DNA of 64,000 nt. It comes from Verrucomicrobiia bacterium (lineage in GTDB: Bacteria; Verrucomicrobiota; Verrucomicrobiia; Opitutales; Opitutaceae). The position numbers and the translations under genes were made by a program. The notes beneath the pieces are model-generated. The model ran no database searches. It saw nothing but the letters and a program-made list of their open reading frames with translations, and had not been told where the DNA came from. Below, piece by piece: positions 34,696-44,302 of this stretch; position 1 is the stretch's first letter; every line of letters begins with the position of its first letter. The stretch lies in contig WYBX01000114.1 of NCBI GenBank assembly GCA_011525695.1, positions 1 through 64,000 of the forward strand, written 5' to 3'.

Positions 34696-35817
34696 ATGAG
34701 GACGATGCGTGTGCGGATTCAACTCATCTTGTTCCTTTCGCTGGCGCTGGCCGGTGCCACGGCGCTGGCTTGGCACCAATGGCGTGAACTCACTGAGTTG
34801 CGCGCAGTGGGGCTGGCGGGAGGCGACCAGTCGGGGTTGCAGGCGGAAATCGCTGCGCTGCAGGCGCGCAACCGGGCACTACAGGACGAGCTGGCGGCCG
34901 CCCTGGCCGGCCGCGACGCCGCCGCGACCGCGGGGGTGCCCGGGGACTCGGGCTCGGAGGAGGGGATGAGCAACGCCGTGGCCCTCCTGGAAAGGCTGGC
35001 GGGAATAGCCGCAGCGGATGGGCCGGGTGGTTCGCGGCGCGATGAGGACTTGGAACTTTTGGCGGCGATGGCCGACCTGCCTGAATTCCAGCGGATGCTG
35101 GCGCTGCAGCAGCGCGGTCGCGTCGAGGAAAAGTATGCCGACCTTTTCAGGAAGTTGAAGCTGACGCCCGGCGAGCTTGCACGACTGCAGACATTGCTTG
35201 GGGATCGGCAGGGCGCGTTTGCCGATGCCATGATGGCGGCACGGGCCCAGGGGCTCACGGGTCACGAGGCCCGCGAGTTGGCGGGAAAGGTCGCGCGCAC
35301 GACCCAGAAGGAGATCACCGAAAGCATCAAGAGCCTCCTGGGGCCGGAGCAGTTCAATCGACTGCAGTCCTACGAACGGACGGCGCCGCAGCGCACCGCG
35401 GTTGATCAGCTGGCGGATCGCTTGAGTTACACGACGGACCCGTTGACCCCGCGACAACAGGAGCGTCTCGTGCAAACGCTCGCCAATACCGACGTTCGCA
35501 AGGCCACCCGGACCGTCAATGCCGCGGCGCGGGCTGCGGGCGAGCCGGTGACAAAGACAAAGGCGACGGAGTCGATCGCAGCGTTGCCGGGGAGTGTGGC
35601 GGGATTGGGGATCGACAATGGCCGATCGGTGGCAATCACGAGTGATGCGATCGAGCGGGCGGGAGCGTTCCTGTCGCCATCGCAGGTCGCAGCGCTCAAG
35701 CGGATGCAGCAGGAGCAGCAGGCCCAGCAGGCGATCGGCAACCTCCTAAGGACCGGAACTGTCGTGGCGCCGGCGAAGGAACCGAAGCTGCCGAAGGTGC
35801 AAAAGCCGGGTGGGTGA
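34696..35817 (+). CDS. Membrane-anchored coiled-coil protein of unknown function
   Basis: This 373-residue protein comes from the ATG at 34696. It has an N-terminal membrane anchor (RIQLILFLSLALAGATALA), then a coiled coil (about 45-75, AEIAALQARNRALQDELAA), then a long helical periplasmic region containing LKLTPGELARLQTLLGDRQ and LSPSQVAALKRMQQEQQAQQ. The KLTPxQxxxL pattern recalls Verrucomicrobiota proteins with Spy/CpxP-like helices, but I cannot place it in a named family. It starts 42 bp after the kinase-like gene, so the two may be cotranscribed. Confidence 0.65.
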   Translation: MRTMRVRIQLILFLSLALAGATALAWHQWRELTELRAVGLAGGDQSGLQAEIAALQARNRALQDELAAALAGRDAAATAGVPGDSGSEEGMSNAVALLERLAGIAAADGPGGSRRDEDLELLAAMADLPEFQRMLALQQRGRVEEKYADLFRKLKLTPGELARLQTLLGDRQGAFADAMMAARAQGLTGHEARELAGKVARTTQKEITESIKSLLGPEQFNRLQSYERTAPQRTAVDQLADRLSYTTDPLTPRQQERLVQTLANTDVRKATRTVNAAARAAGEPVTKTKATESIAALPGSVAGLGIDNGRSVAITSDAIERAGAFLSPSQVAALKRMQQEQQAQQAIGNLLRTGTVVAPAKEPKLPKVQKPGG

Positions 35818-35927
35818 GGCTGGTATCGGGATTGGATTCTTGGTTCATAGCGGCCGTGCCGGAGGGCCCAGGCTGGGTTGGATCGCGCCGTTGGCGCTCG
35901 TGGAATGATGCCGTACGGTTGGCCCTC

Positions 35928-36005
35928 GTGGAAGCGGCGTCCCGCCGCTGGAAAGCGTTTCAGAATGCATTGCCACGGCCGGACGTCGTGGCCAGTTGGC
36001 TACCG
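35928..36005. repeat. Dispersed intergenic repeat, short copy
   Basis: It contains GTGGAAGCGGCGTCCCGCCG, then GTTTCAGAATGCATTGCCAC and GTGGCCAGTTGGCTA. These match the core at 3901 and the tail at 8.59-8.63 kb. It lies in the 334-bp gap between the coiled-coil and phasin-like genes. The rest of that gap shows nothing else I can name. Confidence 0.6.
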
Positions 36006-36151
36006 GTGTTCAGTTCGTCTTCGAACCCTGGAATCTGAATTCGGATCGTAGGGGCGCAGCCCTTGTCTGCGCCCGCACAATGCGGTGCCGGCGCCCCGAT
36101 CGTGCGGGTGACCTTGCCTCCAGCCGGCTCTGGGGCTAAACCCGTGGCACT

Positions 36152-36487
36152 ATGATCGACGCAATCAAGAAGACGCTGCTGGCCGGAGTGGGCGCGGCGG
36201 TTATCACGAAGGAAAAGGTCGAGGCGGCGCTGGACGACTTCGTCAAGCAGGGCAAGGTCAGCTCGACGGAGGCGCGGGCGATGGCGGACAAGATCGCAGC
36301 TGTCGGACGGCGCGAGTTCGAATCCCTCAGCCGTGAGCTGAACGACCGGTTTCGCGAAGCCTTCGCCGGGACGGAGAAGCGGTACCAGGATCGGCTGACG
36401 GCGCTCGAGGAGCGGGTGGCGGCGCTCGAGGAGAAGGCGCGCAAGTCCCGGGCCCGGCGTGCGGCGAAGCCGGCGGATTCGGCGTGA
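36152..36487 (+). CDS. Phasin-like coiled-coil protein
   Basis: This 111-residue protein is mostly one long amphipathic helix: MIDAIKKTLLAGVGAAVITKEKV, then a heptad-rich region (about 60-100, LTALEERVAALEEKA) and a basic tail. The pattern matches phasin/PhaF-like proteins that coat storage granules or bind DNA via the Lys/Arg tail. The stop overlaps the GTG start of the ABC1 kinase by 4 nt (GTGA), so the two are translated together. Pairing of phasin-like and AarF genes recurs in many bacteria. The granule role is not shown here, as no PHA synthase is in the window. Confidence 0.75.
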   Translation: MIDAIKKTLLAGVGAAVITKEKVEAALDDFVKQGKVSSTEARAMADKIAAVGRREFESLSRELNDRFREAFAGTEKRYQDRLTALEERVAALEEKARKSRARRAAKPADSA

Positions 36488-38139
36488 GACCGTTCGACGT
36501 CCTGAGCCACGCCGTTCGCGCGAAGGAAATCCTCGCGGTGCTGGCGCGGCACGGCTTCGGCGAGCTGCTCAGCCAGATTGATCTGCCCGCCGGGTTCTGG
36601 ACGCGGCTGCTGCCGCAGCCCGGGCCGCGGCGCAGTATCGCGGAACGAATCCGGCTGGCGGCGGAGGAGCTGGGGCCGACGTTCGTGAAGCTTGGGCAGT
36701 TGCTTTCGATGCGGCCCGATGTCGTGCCGCACGAGATCATCCTCGAATTGCGGAAGCTGCAGGACAGCGTGCAGCCGCTGCCCTTCGGGGAGTTGCAGCC
36801 GGTGCTGGCGGATTCGCTGGAGTGCGAGCCGGGAACGGTGTTTGCGGAATTCGAGGAGACTGCAGTCGCCTCAGCCTCACTCGCCCAGGTGTATTTCGCC
36901 CGGCTGCATTCCGGGGAGGATGTGGCGGTCAAGATCCAGAAGCCGGACCTCCATCGTGTAATCGAGACCGACTTCGATCTTGCGGAATGGCTCGCCGGCC
37001 AGCTGCACCAGCGCGTGCCGGGGCTGCAGGGAATCGATCTGCCCGTCGTGCTGGCGGAATCCCGCGCCGCCGTGGTGCGGGAGCTCGATTTCCGGCACGA
37101 GGCGGCGAACCAGGAGTATTTCAACACGCTGAACTCGCATCCGGAGCGCGTGTTTTCCCCGCGCGTTTTTCGGGACTTCTCCAGTGAGCGGGTGCTGGTG
37201 ATGGAGCGGGTTGCAGGCGTACCGGTGAGCCAGGCGCAGGGATTGCCGCCGGAGCGGCGGCAGGAGCTCGCCGCGCACGGGGCCGAATCGATCGTCCGCC
37301 AGGTTTTCCTGGCCGGCTTTTTTCACGGCGATCCCCATTCCGGAAACATCTTCGTGGCCGCGGACGGCCGGCTTTGTTTTCTCGACTGGGGACTCGCCGG
37401 CCACCTGACGCGGCGGCTGCGGCACGCTCTGGCGGATTTCTGGATCGCCGCCGTGGACCAGGATACGGAGCGGATTGTCCAGATTGCGGCGGACCTCGCG
37501 CCGGTCGACGCCCGGCCCGATCTGCGCGCGATGGAGAAGGAGGTCACGCTGGCGCTGCGGGAGGAGTTGAATTTTGCGATCGGCCGGCAGGCCGTTGGCA
37601 GGGCGATGCTGCGTCTCCTGTTCATCTTCGGGCAGCATGGGATCACGCTTTCGCGCGATTATGCGTTGATGGCGAAGGCGGTGCTTTCGATCGAGGAGGT
37701 CGGCCGGATGTTGGATCCGCAGTTCGATTTGCGGCGGCACACCGAGCCGGTGCTGCGCGAGCTGCAGCGTGAACGCTCCAGTCCGCGGCTGCTGGCGCGG
37801 CGGACGGCCGACATGCTGCGGCACACCCTCATCGGGCTGCAGGATTTGCCCTTCGAGCTGCGCCGGCTCGTGCGCCGGCTGGAGCACGACAGCCTCGCGA
37901 TCAACCTCCATCATCGCGGACTGGAACAGCACGAGGAAGCGGTGAAGAGCGCGGCCAACCGGATCGCGCTGGGCGTGATCATCGGTTCGCTGGTCATTGG
38001 GTCATCGCTGATCGTCACCACCGGGATCCAGCCGCACCTTTTCGGTTTTCCGGCCCTGGGCATCATCGGCTATCTGCTTTCGGCGATTCTCGCGTTCTAC
38101 GTGGTGTGGGACATCATCCGGCACGGCCGGCACAAGTGA
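36484..38139 (+). CDS. ABC1/AarF/UbiB-family atypical kinase
   Basis: This 551-residue protein-kinase-like ATPase belongs to the ABC1 (UbiB/AarF) family that supports ubiquinone or menaquinone lipid metabolism. It has the family's KxGQ motif at about 69-72 (FVKLGQLLSMRPD), Lys in DVAVKIQKP, and the catalytic FHGDPHSGNIF and DWG. Two membrane helices close the protein (about 493-515 and 522-543). The start is a GTG at 36484, supported by the coupled overlap with the phasin-like gene. In an organism with an extensive quinone-linked cytochrome region it may support quinone synthesis. This is inference. Confidence 0.9.
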   Translation: MRPFDVLSHAVRAKEILAVLARHGFGELLSQIDLPAGFWTRLLPQPGPRRSIAERIRLAAEELGPTFVKLGQLLSMRPDVVPHEIILELRKLQDSVQPLPFGELQPVLADSLECEPGTVFAEFEETAVASASLAQVYFARLHSGEDVAVKIQKPDLHRVIETDFDLAEWLAGQLHQRVPGLQGIDLPVVLAESRAAVVRELDFRHEAANQEYFNTLNSHPERVFSPRVFRDFSSERVLVMERVAGVPVSQAQGLPPERRQELAAHGAESIVRQVFLAGFFHGDPHSGNIFVAADGRLCFLDWGLAGHLTRRLRHALADFWIAAVDQDTERIVQIAADLAPVDARPDLRAMEKEVTLALREELNFAIGRQAVGRAMLRLLFIFGQHGITLSRDYALMAKAVLSIEEVGRMLDPQFDLRRHTEPVLRELQRERSSPRLLARRTADMLRHTLIGLQDLPFELRRLVRRLEHDSLAINLHHRGLEQHEEAVKSAANRIALGVIIGSLVIGSSLIVTTGIQPHLFGFPALGIIGYLLSAILAFYVVWDIIRHGRHK

Positions 38140-38147
38140 GCCGGGCA

Positions 38148-38297
38148 GGCCGTCCCGGCCACAACGTTCCGGACCTCGTGCATGGAGGGCCGTGCTTCGG
38201 CAGGGCCATGAAGACCGCTCCCGCTGCGCAGAATGAAACTTCTATCGGGTTTGCGGACGACGCGGAGGTCTCCCTCCAGCTGACGCGAAATCATCGG
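38148..38297. repeat. Dispersed intergenic repeat, second family, copy 1
   Basis: About 150 bp that aligns with 45927-46075. Shared blocks are CATGGAGGGCCGTGCT, GGCCATGAAGA, GCTGCGCAGAATGA, ATCGGGT and GACGACGCGGAGGTC followed by TCCCTCCAG. The sequence is rich in inverted GGAGGG/CCCTCC elements. It lies in the convergent gap between the ABC1 kinase and the subtilisin-like gene. Confidence 0.7.
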
Positions 38298-38308
38298 TGA
38301 CGTTCTGC

Positions 38309-41300
38309 TTAGTTAAGAAACGGATCCGTGAAGACCGCCTCGGCCAGCTGCCCGTTGTCGTGCGAGGTGACGGCGAAGCCGACGTAAACGGTCGATTCCA
38401 TAGCGATGTCAAAGATCGCCACTTGGGTCCAGGCACTGCCGTCGGCCGATTCGAAGGCTATGATTTGGCTGCCGGTCCGGACCAGCCGCACCCAATGTGG
38501 TGCAGTGACCCACCAGTTGCCGGGCTGGGCGACCGTGGCGCCGCCGGTCGCCGTGCGAGCCTGGGTGGACATGCCGTTTGCCGGGGTGAGGAAGGCGAAG
38601 GCATTGCGGGCATTGGCGGCGAGCGATTCGCGAATCATGACCCCCGCCTTTGCCCAAGCATGCGTGTTGGACAGTGAGGAGACCTGGGCCTCGACCACGC
38701 AGTCGCCTGCGAGCTGCTGGTAGACGAAGCGAAACGCATCCGCCCCTTCCCAGATGTCACTGCCGGAGCCGCGCACGGTGAGGGTGTTGCCGCCAGCCTC
38801 GTTCGATCCGGCGACGCCGACGGCTCCGATATCGGACTCCGACCACGCGCCGGAGTCTCCGCTGGTGGCCGTCGTCGCCGAGGCGACGTTCGAAAATTCC
38901 GACGTGGCCCCGTCGGCGATGGCTCGAACGCGGTAGTAATAGGTCGTGCCGGAGGCACGATCGACGTCGGAGTAGCTCGTGACGTCGGGTCCAGCCAAAA
39001 TCACCGGGACAAAGTCGATCTGATCCAGCGACCGCTCGATCTGGTAACCGGTTTCGTTGGCGGCATTGTCGGTCCAGTTGAGATCGATCTGGGAGGAGGA
39101 GACGGCCGCGGCGACGAGCGCACTGGGCGCATTGACGGTCGCCGGTGGAGGCGGCGGCGGGCTGGCATCACCCGCGGTGGCGATGGCATCGAAGTTCGCC
39201 GTGCAGACCACCCCGTCGGCATGACTGGTCACGGCCAATCCCACATAGATCGTCGGTGGCATCGCGATGGTTTCAGCACCGACTTGGATCCACGCACTGC
39301 CATCGGTCGATTCGTAGGCGGTGAACGCGGCGCCCTCACGGACCAGCCGCACCCATTTGGGCAGGCTGCTTCCGGTGCCGCCCGACGTGGAGGAACTGGA
39401 GGCTCCCGCCGCGGTGCGGCGTTGGAACGCCGTGCCATTTCCCGCGGAGACGCACATGAAGGCGTGGGCCGAGCCCGCACCCAGCGTTTCCCGGAACATC
39501 ACGCCCGCCTTGGCCCAGCCATGGGTGTTGGCAAGGCTCGTCACGCGCGCGGTGATCGATCCATCGCCGGTCCATAGCTGGTACCGATAGTGAAATTCGT
39601 CGGCGCCATCCCAGATGTCCGCACCGGATCCGGATACCACGGCGCCGTCGCCCGACCCGCTGGAAGCGCCAGCGGCGGATACGGCACCGACGTCGGCGGA
39701 CAACCAGCTGCCGGAGGGTGGTGGCGCTTCCGCGGCGGTGGTGGTGGCGCTGGCGACTGGGGAGAATTCCGAGACGGTGCCGCCCTGCGTCGCGCGCAGC
39801 CGGAAGTAATGGGTGGTTGAAGCGGCGAGGCCACTCACACTGGCGCTGGTGACATTGGCACCGAGGTTCAGCACGGTGGTGAAGGTCGCGTTGTCCGTGG
39901 AGCGCTGCAGTTCGAAGCCCGTCTCGTTGTCCGAGTTGTCGAACCAGGAGAGGCTGACGGTGCTTGACGACACGGCAGTCGCCTGGAGGCCGCTCGGGGC
40001 GGCGGGCGCGACCGGCGGTGGCGGCGGCGTGCCCGAGGCGAGTGCGGCGGCTAGATTCAGCCGGCCCCCGGAAACGGTGCGACCACCCAGGGCGGGCAGG
40101 GGATCGACGCTGCCCAGGAGTCGCTGGATGATTTGCCGGGGGGTGTTGCCCGGAAAACGGGTCCAGAGCAACGCGGCGGCACCGGCCGCGTGCGGCGCCG
40201 CCATCGAGGTGCCCTCGTGATAGCGATAGCCGCGATCCGTGTCGGCCCAGGTCGAGAACACGGGCGAGCCCGGAGCGCCGAGATCGACCGATTGCGCGCC
40301 GTAGTTCGAATAGCCGGCGCGATCATCCGTGCGGTTGGTCGCGGCCACCGTGATGATGTTGTCGAAGTCGTAACTCGCCGGATACAGCGGCATCCGGTCG
40401 TTGTCGCTATTGTCATTGCCGGCTGCGGCGGCGACCAGGATGCCGGCTTCACGCAACGCGGCGAAGGCGTCGCGCAGCGCCTGCGAATCGAAGGCATAGC
40501 CGCCCCAGCTGGCGGTCACGATTCGCGCGCCATGGACCCGGGCGTAATCGAGGGCACGGACGGCATCGGACACGCTGTAGGCCGCGTTGGCATCGATGAA
40601 CTTGCAGGCCATCAACCGCACGCGCCAGGCAACGCCGGCCACGCCGGTGGCATTGTTCCCCCGGGCGCCCACGATGCCGGCGACATGCGTGCCGTGGCCC
40701 CAGTCGTCCTGCGGATCTCCGCTGCCGTTCAGGACGTTGATGCCATGGACGTCGTCGACGTAGCCGTTGGCGTCATCGTCCACGCCGTTGGTGCGCCGAT
40801 CACGGCCCTGCGAGTCCAGCCCGCTCTCGCCCGGATTGACCCACATGTTGGGGGTGAGATCCTCGTGGGTATAGCGGATGCCGCTGTCGACGACGGCGAC
40901 GATGATGTCCGGCGCGTCAGGCTGCAGATCCCAGCCGGCCTCCGCCATGATGTCGGCGCCGGCGACGCCGCCATAGATTCCAGTATTGTGCAGGTTCCAC
41001 TGGTCCTGGTTCTGGTAGTTGAAATCGTTTGGGACCAGGAGCGGCTGCAGAAGATAGTCGGGCTCGGCGTACTCGACGAGGCCGCTCTTCCGATACGCGG
41101 CCAGCGCCGCGGCGACCGATTGTCCGCGGGGCAGCGAGGTGCGTTCGAGCCGGTGGCGATGGCCAAGGGCTTTGGTGGCGGCGCCCATCCGGCGGTGGAA
41201 TTGCTGCAGCGCCGCGGGAGTTACGTCATTGCGCGGTCGAATGATGATGCGATCCTTGCGATAGGGTGCGGGGGCGGCGATGCCCGGCTGGAGGGATTGG

Positions 41301-41395
41301 GTTTGGGCCGGAAGGCAGGCCGTCAGACTGCAAAGCAGGAAGGCATGGCGGCCACGGATCAGGAAGCGCCGAGCCCGGGCGAGAAGAAAATCCAT
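38309..41395 (-). CDS. Secreted S8 subtilisin-like protease with duplicated FN3 / jelly-roll modules
   Basis: This 1028-residue exoprotease has an N-terminal leader (15-35), a propeptide-like inhibitor region (about 45-115) and an S8 catalytic domain (about 140-455). The triad is Asp near 168 (VVDSGIRYTHED), His near 235 (WGHGTHVAG) and Ser near 394 (EGTSMAAPHAAG). Asn in AGNDNSD provides the oxyanion hole. After it come two copies of a fibronectin type III domain followed by a roughly 180-residue concanavalin-like module (FN3 at 465-555 and 750-840). The modules resemble DUF1349-type lectin-like folds and probably bind carbohydrate or cell surfaces. It degrades external protein. There is no sorting signal at the C-terminus. 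Confidence 0.88.
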   Translation of the reverse strand: MDFLLARARRFLIRGRHAFLLCSLTACLPAQTQSLQPGIAAPAPYRKDRIIIRPRNDVTPAALQQFHRRMGAATKALGHRHRLERTSLPRGQSVAAALAAYRKSGLVEYAEPDYLLQPLLVPNDFNYQNQDQWNLHNTGIYGGVAGADIMAEAGWDLQPDAPDIIVAVVDSGIRYTHEDLTPNMWVNPGESGLDSQGRDRRTNGVDDDANGYVDDVHGINVLNGSGDPQDDWGHGTHVAGIVGARGNNATGVAGVAWRVRLMACKFIDANAAYSVSDAVRALDYARVHGARIVTASWGGYAFDSQALRDAFAALREAGILVAAAAGNDNSDNDRMPLYPASYDFDNIITVAATNRTDDRAGYSNYGAQSVDLGAPGSPVFSTWADTDRGYRYHEGTSMAAPHAAGAAALLWTRFPGNTPRQIIQRLLGSVDPLPALGGRTVSGGRLNLAAALASGTPPPPPVAPAAPSGLQATAVSSSTVSLSWFDNSDNETGFELQRSTDNATFTTVLNLGANVTSASVSGLAASTTHYFRLRATQGGTVSEFSPVASATTTAAEAPPPSGSWLSADVGAVSAAGASSGSGDGAVVSGSGADIWDGADEFHYRYQLWTGDGSITARVTSLANTHGWAKAGVMFRETLGAGSAHAFMCVSAGNGTAFQRRTAAGASSSSTSGGTGSSLPKWVRLVREGAAFTAYESTDGSAWIQVGAETIAMPPTIYVGLAVTSHADGVVCTANFDAIATAGDASPPPPPPATVNAPSALVAAAVSSSQIDLNWTDNAANETGYQIERSLDQIDFVPVILAGPDVTSYSDVDRASGTTYYYRVRAIADGATSEFSNVASATTATSGDSGAWSESDIGAVGVAGSNEAGGNTLTVRGSGSDIWEGADAFRFVYQQLAGDCVVEAQVSSLSNTHAWAKAGVMIRESLAANARNAFAFLTPANGMSTQARTATGGATVAQPGNWWVTAPHWVRLVRTGSQIIAFESADGSAWTQVAIFDIAMESTVYVGFAVTSHDNGQLAEAVFTDPFLN

Positions 41396-41521
41396 GTCCG
41401 ATTAAAGCAGACGGGCCGGCCGCCGGGAGGGAGGTGGGCGCCCCACCTCGGGAAGCATGCCCTTGGGACCGGAGATTGCCCGGGATCGTCGCCGGGCGAG
41501 GGCCGAATCCGGCGCAAGCCA

Positions 41522-43060
41522 TCAATCTTCGCGGCGTGAGAAATATCGATGCGTCCCCACCGCCACCCCCAGGGTGATGCAGGTGCCGATGAGCGTGAAC
41601 CAGGGCCAGAAAATCTCGCCGCCAAAGACCTCGAGCCAGCCAGCGCGCAGCGCGGGAAGCTTGGGCGGCCAGTAGATCAGGTTCATCACCACGACCGAGG
41701 CGATCATCCCGGCCATAACTGCGCGGGCGCCGAGCTGCCGCCGGAAAAGCGCGATCAGCAGCGCTCCCAGCAGGGCACCGCTGGTGAGCCCGCGGAGCGA
41801 GAATGCTGCATTCAGCACGAAACTCACCTCCCGGGTCAGCCAGGCGACGAAGACCAGGGCGCCGGCCCAGAACACCGTGGAATACCGGCTGAACCGCAGG
41901 AAGAATCCCTCGTCGCGACCGGTCAGCGCCTGCTTCAAGAAGTCCATGGTGGAAACCGAGGCCAGCGCGGAAAGGGCGGAGCTGATCGAGGACATCGCCG
42001 CGGCGAGGATGGCCACGATCAGGAGGCCGCGGAGCACCGGCGGCACCTCGGTGATCATGAAGATGGGAAAGATGAAGTCGTTGGCGGCGATTCCGGCGCG
42101 GGACTCCGGCAGCGGGATCTGAAACGGGTGATGTTGGTAGAAGACCCACAGCAGCACCCCCGCCAGCAGGAAGACGAGGAACAGCGGGAAAATGAGGACG
42201 GCGCTGAACACGAGAGCCTTTCGGCCGGCTGGGATCGAACCCGCTGTCAGGACGCGCTGGACGATCAGTTGCTCCGCGCCATGGGTGGCCATGACCATGA
42301 CCGTGCCGCCAATGACGCCCATCCAGATGTTGAACGGCGCCGAGAAGGTGAAGTTGGTGTTCAGCCAGGTGAGTTTTCCGGCGGCACCGGCCTCAGCGAG
42401 GACCGCGCCCCAGCCGCCCTCAATCAGCGTGGGAATGTAAGCCAGCGTGTAGATGCCGCCGGCCACGAAGAGCAGCAATTGGACGGCATCGGTCCAGACG
42501 ACCGCCTTCACTCCACCGATGCAGGTGTAGATCAGCGAGAGCCCGACAAAGAGCAGGATGGCGCCAAGGATGGGATCGACGACGCCGCCGAGCCCGCAAA
42601 CCCGGTCGCCCAGCATCAACCGGACGGGAATACAGGCTACGTAGACCCGAACGCCGGCCGACATCGTTTCCAGCATCAGAAAAAAGGCGCCGGCGAGCTG
42701 CCTCGGAGCGCGTCCGAGATGCTGCTCGAGCAGCTGGTACGGCGAGTAGATTTCGCCCTTCAGGTAATGCGGCACCATCACCGCGGCGAGCACCACGCGG
42801 GCGATGACGTAGCCCACGATCATCTGAATGAAGAGGATGTTGCTGCCGTACGCGATTGCGGGCACGCCGATGATCGTCAGCGCGCTCGTCTCCGTCGCGA
42901 CAATCGATGCGCCGATGCCCCACCAGGGGATGTTGCGGCTCCCGAGGAAATAGTCGCGGGTACTGCGCTGATCGCGGCCGAGCCAGATGCCGAGCGCAGT
43001 GATGCCCACCAGATAGCCGACGATCACGATCCAGTCGGCGGGGGTGAGGTGGCCTGGCAT
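41522..43060 (-). CDS. Sodium:solute symporter (SSS family)
   Basis: This 512-residue inner-membrane transporter has 13 or 14 predicted helices. SSS features are the N-terminal RSTRDYFLGSRNIPWWGIG, ASIVATETSALTIIGVPA and the middle block with AAMSSISSALSALASVSTMD carrying the second sodium-site serines. It imports a sugar, amino acid or similar organic solute driven by sodium. The substrate cannot be read from sequence. It is divergent from gpsA (150 bp apart) and reads toward the subtilisin gene (126-bp gap). Confidence 0.88.
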   Translation of the reverse strand: MPGHLTPADWIVIVGYLVGITALGIWLGRDQRSTRDYFLGSRNIPWWGIGASIVATETSALTIIGVPAIAYGSNILFIQMIVGYVIARVVLAAVMVPHYLKGEIYSPYQLLEQHLGRAPRQLAGAFFLMLETMSAGVRVYVACIPVRLMLGDRVCGLGGVVDPILGAILLFVGLSLIYTCIGGVKAVVWTDAVQLLLFVAGGIYTLAYIPTLIEGGWGAVLAEAGAAGKLTWLNTNFTFSAPFNIWMGVIGGTVMVMATHGAEQLIVQRVLTAGSIPAGRKALVFSAVLIFPLFLVFLLAGVLLWVFYQHHPFQIPLPESRAGIAANDFIFPIFMITEVPPVLRGLLIVAILAAAMSSISSALSALASVSTMDFLKQALTGRDEGFFLRFSRYSTVFWAGALVFVAWLTREVSFVLNAAFSLRGLTSGALLGALLIALFRRQLGARAVMAGMIASVVVMNLIYWPPKLPALRAGWLEVFGGEIFWPWFTLIGTCITLGVAVGTHRYFSRRED

Positions 43061-43210
43061 TGGAGGGCGGTGGTGAGGGGTCGAGTGCGGCCTTGAGGTC
43101 GAAAAGTCGCGAACGCCGCGTCAAGTCTCAAGGCGGGAGGGTGGCGGATTTCCGGGAGCGTGATGGTTTTTCCGTGTGTTTGGCCGGTGCGGTCGGCTAT
43201 TCCTGCGCGC

Positions 43211-44224
43211 ATGAAGTTCGTGGTTGTCGGGGCCGGGGCCTGGGGTACGGCATTCGCGCTGCATCTGGTGCGGGCCGGACATGGCGTTGTGCTGATACCC
43301 CGACGGGCGGAACAGGCGCAGGCGATGGCCGAGCAGCGCGAAAACCGCGCCTATCTCGGCGGAATCTCGCTCCCGGAAAGCCTGGTGATTTCGGCCGAAC
43401 TCGGACCGGCACTGGCCGAGGCTGAAATTGTGATGCTCGCCTGTCCGGCCCAGGCGTTGCGTGAAACCTGCCAGCGGATCCGGCAGGCGCTGCCGGCCGT
43501 GTCCCGCGTCCGGCTGGTTCTGAGCCTGGCGAAGGGGCTGGAGCTTGGCACACATCTGCGGCCCTCGCAGGTCATGGGGGAGATCCTTCCGCAAGTGGCG
43601 GTTGGTTCGCTGACCGGGCCGACCAATGCGCTCGAAGTGGCGCGCGGCCAGCCGGCGGCGATGGTGATGAGCGTGGCTGCGGCCGAGCCGATGGTGGGCG
43701 AGGTGCAGAGCGCACTCAGCACGGCGACGCTGCGGGTGTATACCGGTGACGATCTGGCCGGGGTCGAAATCGGCGGGTGCTTGAAGAACATCTACGCCAT
43801 CGCGGCGGGATGCAGCGACGGGCTGCGGTTGGGCGACAACACCAAGGCGGCGCTGCTGACCCGGGCGCTGGCCGAAATGGTCCGGGTCGGCGTGGCCCTG
43901 GGGGCCCGGGCAGAGACGTTTTACGGGCTCAGCGGATTTGGCGATCTGATCGCGACCTGTTATGGAGATTGGAGTCGCAATCGGGAGTTTGGGCAACGGA
44001 TTGGCGAAGGGCACGCGGTGGCGGAACTCCTGGACCACCGCAAGACCGTGGTGGAGGGCCACCGGACGACGCAGGCGTTTGCAGAACTTTGCGTGGAAAG
44101 CGGGATCGATGCGCCCATCCTGCTGGAGACCCACGCGATCCTTTTCGAGGGTCGGAAGCCGTCGGCGGCATTGGCGGCCCTGATGACCCGCGGGCTGAAG
44201 CGCGAGAGCGGAACGCCGCGATAG
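43211..44224 (+). CDS. gpsA: NAD(P)-dependent glycerol-3-phosphate dehydrogenase
   Basis: It makes sn-glycerol-3-phosphate from dihydroxyacetone phosphate for phospholipid synthesis in the cytoplasm. It has 337 residues from the ATG at 43211, the normal GpsA length. A 17-codon upstream extension has no family match. The Rossmann motif is VVVGAGAWGTAFA. LTGPTNALEVARG and the catalytic Lys in GGCLKNIYAIAAG follow, and the C-terminal GLSGFGDLIATCYGDWSRN is characteristic. It is monocistronic by layout, with the SSS gene divergent on the left and convergent cytochrome b562-like DNA on the right. Confidence 0.95.
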   Translation: MKFVVVGAGAWGTAFALHLVRAGHGVVLIPRRAEQAQAMAEQRENRAYLGGISLPESLVISAELGPALAEAEIVMLACPAQALRETCQRIRQALPAVSRVRLVLSLAKGLELGTHLRPSQVMGEILPQVAVGSLTGPTNALEVARGQPAAMVMSVAAAEPMVGEVQSALSTATLRVYTGDDLAGVEIGGCLKNIYAIAAGCSDGLRLGDNTKAALLTRALAEMVRVGVALGARAETFYGLSGFGDLIATCYGDWSRNREFGQRIGEGHAVAELLDHRKTVVEGHRTTQAFAELCVESGIDAPILLETHAILFEGRKPSAALAALMTRGLKRESGTPR

Positions 44225-44302
44225 GAGGCTCCGACGTCCCAGGTTATCTGAAACTGCGCGCTGTTTCGCGCCCTTCGCGGTTCCCAACCGATCCGTTCTG
44301 GC